A DNA stretch of 14,919 bases. It comes from an uncultured Collinsella sp. Its GTDB lineage: Bacteria > Actinomycetota > Coriobacteriia > Coriobacteriales > Coriobacteriaceae. Shown piece by piece: positions 13,422 to 14,919 of the stretch. The stretch covers positions 1 through 14,919 of the forward strand of contig URLR01000048.1 in the NCBI GenBank assembly GCA_900548815.1, written 5' to 3'. How positions within the stretch are numbered: the stretch's first letter is position 1; each line of letters starts with the position of its first letter. Below the pieces are notes generated by a model. That model was not told the origin of the DNA and did not search any database. It worked only from the letters and a program-made list of their open reading frames with translations. Both the position numbers and the translations under genes were made by a program.

Positions 13422-14138
13422 ATGCTGCGTGCGATGATTGTGGATGATGAGGCGCCGGCTCGCTCGGAGCTTCGCTTCCTGCTCGAGCAAACGGGCAAGA
13501 TCGGCACGATCACGGAGGCGTCGAGCGTCCGCTCCGCCATCGAGATGCTTATGGAAAGTCGCGTGGATGTCGTGTTTCTCGATATCTCGATGCCCGGTGC
13601 CTCGGGCCTGCAACTTGCCGAGGCGCTGCATAAGCTCAAAAATCCGCCGGCGATCGTGTTTGTGACTGCGTATAGTGACCATGCGGTCGAGGCATTCGAC
13701 GTGGATGCCGTCGATTATCTGATGAAGCCGGTCGAGGAAGCTCGCTTGGATCGCGCGATCGAGAAGGTCATGCAACGCGCCAAGCCGGTTACGGACAGCA
13801 AGGTGACCATCGAGCGTATCCCGGTGGAAAAGGGCGGCCGCAAGGTGCTCATTCCCGTGGACGACATTCGCTTTATCATGGCCAAGGACGATTACTCCTG
13901 CATCTATACCGTCGATGATCGCTTTTTGTCGACGACCTCGCTGGCGCAGTTTGAGGCCAAGCTCTGCGACTTTGGCTTCTTCCGTGTTCACCGCCGCTAT
14001 ATCGTCAACTTGGCGTGTGTCACGGACGTCGAGACGGTGCCCTCGGGCGCCATCCAGCTGGGCATTACGGGCGTCGACGAACGCGTGCCGGTTTCGCGCC
14101 GCCGCGTCGTGCCACTCAAGAAGGCCCTGAGTCTCTAG
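13422..14138 (+). CDS. LytTR-family response regulator (pair 2)
   Basis: A 238-residue regulator with a receiver domain (about 2-118; Asp8-Asp9, phosphoacceptor Asp54 in FLDISMPG, Thr82, Lys102 in LMKPVEE) and a LytTR DNA-binding domain (about 130-236; FFRVHRRYIVNL at 186-197, VPVSRRRVVPLK near the end). The ATG at 13422 is preferred because AAAGG (13407-13411) is 10 bases upstream; a TTG at 13401 would start before that site. It lies in an operon with kinase 2 and the glycosyltransferase and is closed by a strong terminator. Target sites are unknown. The DNA-contact segment is similar to regulator 1, so overlapping binding sites are possible. Confidence 0.94.
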   Translation: MLRAMIVDDEAPARSELRFLLEQTGKIGTITEASSVRSAIEMLMESRVDVVFLDISMPGASGLQLAEALHKLKNPPAIVFVTAYSDHAVEAFDVDAVDYLMKPVEEARLDRAIEKVMQRAKPVTDSKVTIERIPVEKGGRKVLIPVDDIRFIMAKDDYSCIYTVDDRFLSTTSLAQFEAKLCDFGFFRVHRRYIVNLACVTDVETVPSGAIQLGITGVDERVPVSRRRVVPLKKALSL

Positions 14139-14144
14139 CACACT

Positions 14145-14195
14145 GGCCCCGCAGCCCTGTAGACCCATCGTCTGCGGAGTTGTGGGGCCTTTTTT
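14145..14195 (+). terminator. Rho-independent terminator after regulator 2
   Basis: GGCCCCGCAGC (14145-14155) pairs with GTTGTGGGGCC (14179-14189), 11 bp with two wobbles. An internal CGCAG/CTGCG pairing is an alternative fold. TTTTTT (14190-14195) follows. It is 7 bases after the regulator stop and 40 bases before the phosphodiesterase start. Confidence 0.85.
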
Positions 14196-14235
14196 GTATG
14201 TATCTGCCGAATCGTTTTTTTGCGGAAGGGATCCC

Positions 14236-14703
14236 ATGAACAGCGCAAGCGCCAAGCGCATCGACATCATCTCGGACACCCACGGCTATCTTTCGCCTGC
14301 GCTCTTGGATGAGCTTGAGGGCGCAGACCTGATTATCCACGCCGGCGACCTCACGTCAGAGATGGACTACGAGCACCTATGCACCATCGCCCCCGTGCGG
14401 GCCGTACTGGGCAACAACGATTACTACCGCGACTACGGTCCCGATGTAGACCGTCTTGCGCTCTTTACCTACGAAGGCCTCAAATTCGCCGTAGCCCACT
14501 ACCGCGAAGACCTTCCGGTGGGATCCGTAGACGTAGCCATCAACGGCCACACCCACGTAACCAAAGAAGCCCAAGTGGGCCGCTGCTTAGTCCTCAACCC
14601 GGGCAGCGCCAGCTACCCCAGAGGCACCCGAGGCCCCACCATGGCCAGAATGCTAGTAAAAGACGGCCATGTCATAAGCACCAAGTTTATTGACCTAGAC
14701 TAA
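14236..14703 (+). CDS. YfcE/MJ0936-family metallophosphoesterase
   Basis: A 155-residue cytoplasmic calcineurin-like phosphodiesterase. The metal-binding motifs are all present: Asp14 and His16 in SDTHG, Asp38 in HAGDL, Asn60 in LGNND, His88 in VAHY, His105 and His107 in NGHTH, then the NPGS turn. The length is typical. Relatives hydrolyse phosphodiester model substrates; the physiological substrate is unknown. The residue after His88 is Tyr where most members have Gly. AAGGG, five bases before the ATG at 14236, sets the start. The second half of the gene (from about 14440) uses GTA, CTA, TTA and AGA codons that are rare in the rest of the window. It follows regulator 2 across a terminator and probably has its own promoter. 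Confidence 0.93.
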   Translation: MNSASAKRIDIISDTHGYLSPALLDELEGADLIIHAGDLTSEMDYEHLCTIAPVRAVLGNNDYYRDYGPDVDRLALFTYEGLKFAVAHYREDLPVGSVDVAINGHTHVTKEAQVGRCLVLNPGSASYPRGTRGPTMARMLVKDGHVISTKFIDLD

Positions 14704-14712
14704 CCGCAACAA

Positions 14713-14742
14713 AAACGGGGGATGCAGATGCGTTCCCCGTTT
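14713..14742. terminator. Bidirectional terminator-like hairpin
   Basis: AAACGGGGGATG (14713-14724) pairs with CGTTCCCCGTTT (14731-14742), 12 bp with two wobbles and a 6-base loop. Downstream on the plus strand only TTTCCATTT follows, but on the minus strand the stem runs into TTTTTGTTG. It probably ends the phosphodiesterase transcript and also serves a minus-strand transcript coming from beyond the contig end. Confidence 0.65.
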
Positions 14743-14803
14743 CCATTTGAGCCAAAGGCGGAAGTTCAACAAGATCCATCAGACCAACCCCGCCGAGGAG
14801 CAT

Positions 14804-14834
14804 GCGGGCTAGCCGCGCAGCGGCGCACGCCCGC
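14804..14834. repeat. GC-rich compound hairpin near the contig end
   Basis: GCGGGC (14804-14809) pairs with GCCCGC (14829-14834), enclosing GCCGC (14812-14816) with GCGGC (14820-14824) and loop GCA. No U-tract follows on the plus strand. No certain gene is seen in 14743-14869; the minus-strand frame through here is open but runs into adapter and through the terminator. Confidence 0.45.
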
Positions 14835-14869
14835 AAAACTGATTGAACAATGTGACGGCAGGGAGGGTC

Positions 14870-14919
14870 CTGTCTCTTATACACATCTGACGCTGCCGAC
14901 GATAAGGCTCGTGTAGATC
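14870..14919 (+). other. Illumina Nextera adapter contamination (non-genomic)
   Basis: 14870-14888 is CTGTCTCTTATACACATCT, the 19-base Nextera transposase mosaic end. 14889-14902 is GACGCTGCCGACGA, the rest of the read-1 adapter in reverse complement. 14903-14910 (TAAGGCTC) occupies the i5 index position, and 14911-14919 (GTGTAGATC) begins the P5 primer. The order matches a sequencing read-through. Any protein ending in SYTHLTLPTI on the plus strand, or beginning MYKRQ on the minus strand, is an artefact of this sequence. Confidence 0.98.

Noticed and set aside
14687..14884. Minus-strand open frame beginning MYKRQ
   Set aside because: The start codon and first residues come from the adapter, and the frame runs through the terminator into the phosphodiesterase gene. 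A real gene to the right is possible but unsupported.
14722..14916. Plus-strand open frame of 64 codons at the right end
   Set aside because: Its C-terminus (SYTHLTLPTIRLV) is translated Nextera adapter and it starts inside the terminator hairpin.

Overview
The window is about 60% GC, uses C/G-ending codons heavily, has strong Shine-Dalgarno sites, and reads as a gut actinobacterium of the class Coriobacteriia, most likely Collinsella. That assignment comes from protein style and gene content; there is no rRNA or marker gene here to prove it. The right-hand 50 bases are not genomic. They are Illumina Nextera adapter with an i5 index, so this is the end of an assembled contig and genuine sequence stops near 14869.

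Layout. 1-605 is a long non-coding stretch with inverted repeats, an AT-rich half and a cluster of LytTR-like boxes ahead of a carbamate kinase gene (arcC, 606-1568), which ends in a strong terminator. An 83-base palindromic repeat (1677-1759) separates arcC from a convergent gene for a membrane-anchored C39-like cysteine peptidase (minus strand). A 356-base divergent intergenic region follows, holding a clean LytTR-type direct repeat (2941-2970). Next come an APC amino-acid permease (3115-4566) and a binuclear metal amidohydrolase (4698-5975), closed by a terminator. Then come a LytS-type histidine kinase and its LytTR response regulator (6094-8252), a zinc-dependent phospholipase C family protein (8345-9289), and a UMF1-family MFS transporter (9391-10650). 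After a hairpin/terminator leader there is a glycosyltransferase that overlaps a second LytS-type kinase by ATGA, followed by the second LytTR regulator (10822-14138). A YfcE-type phosphodiesterase (14236-14703) closes the genuine sequence.

How the genes may work together. The two kinase/regulator pairs are paralogous. Both kinases lack the usual multi-helix LytS sensor and have only a two-helix hairpin plus a GAF-like domain. The best candidate for a coherent system is permease + amidohydrolase + kinase 1 + regulator 1: the repeat ahead of the permease has the 9-12-9 spacing typical of LytTR operators, and related boxes lie ahead of arcC and ahead of kinase 1. This resembles, in general plan, the transporter-controlling BtsSR/YpdAB systems of enterobacteria. 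The ligand and substrate cannot be read from sequence. The second pair is tied to a glycosyltransferase, suggesting cell-envelope control. No tRNA, rRNA, CRISPR array, transposase or phage gene was found.
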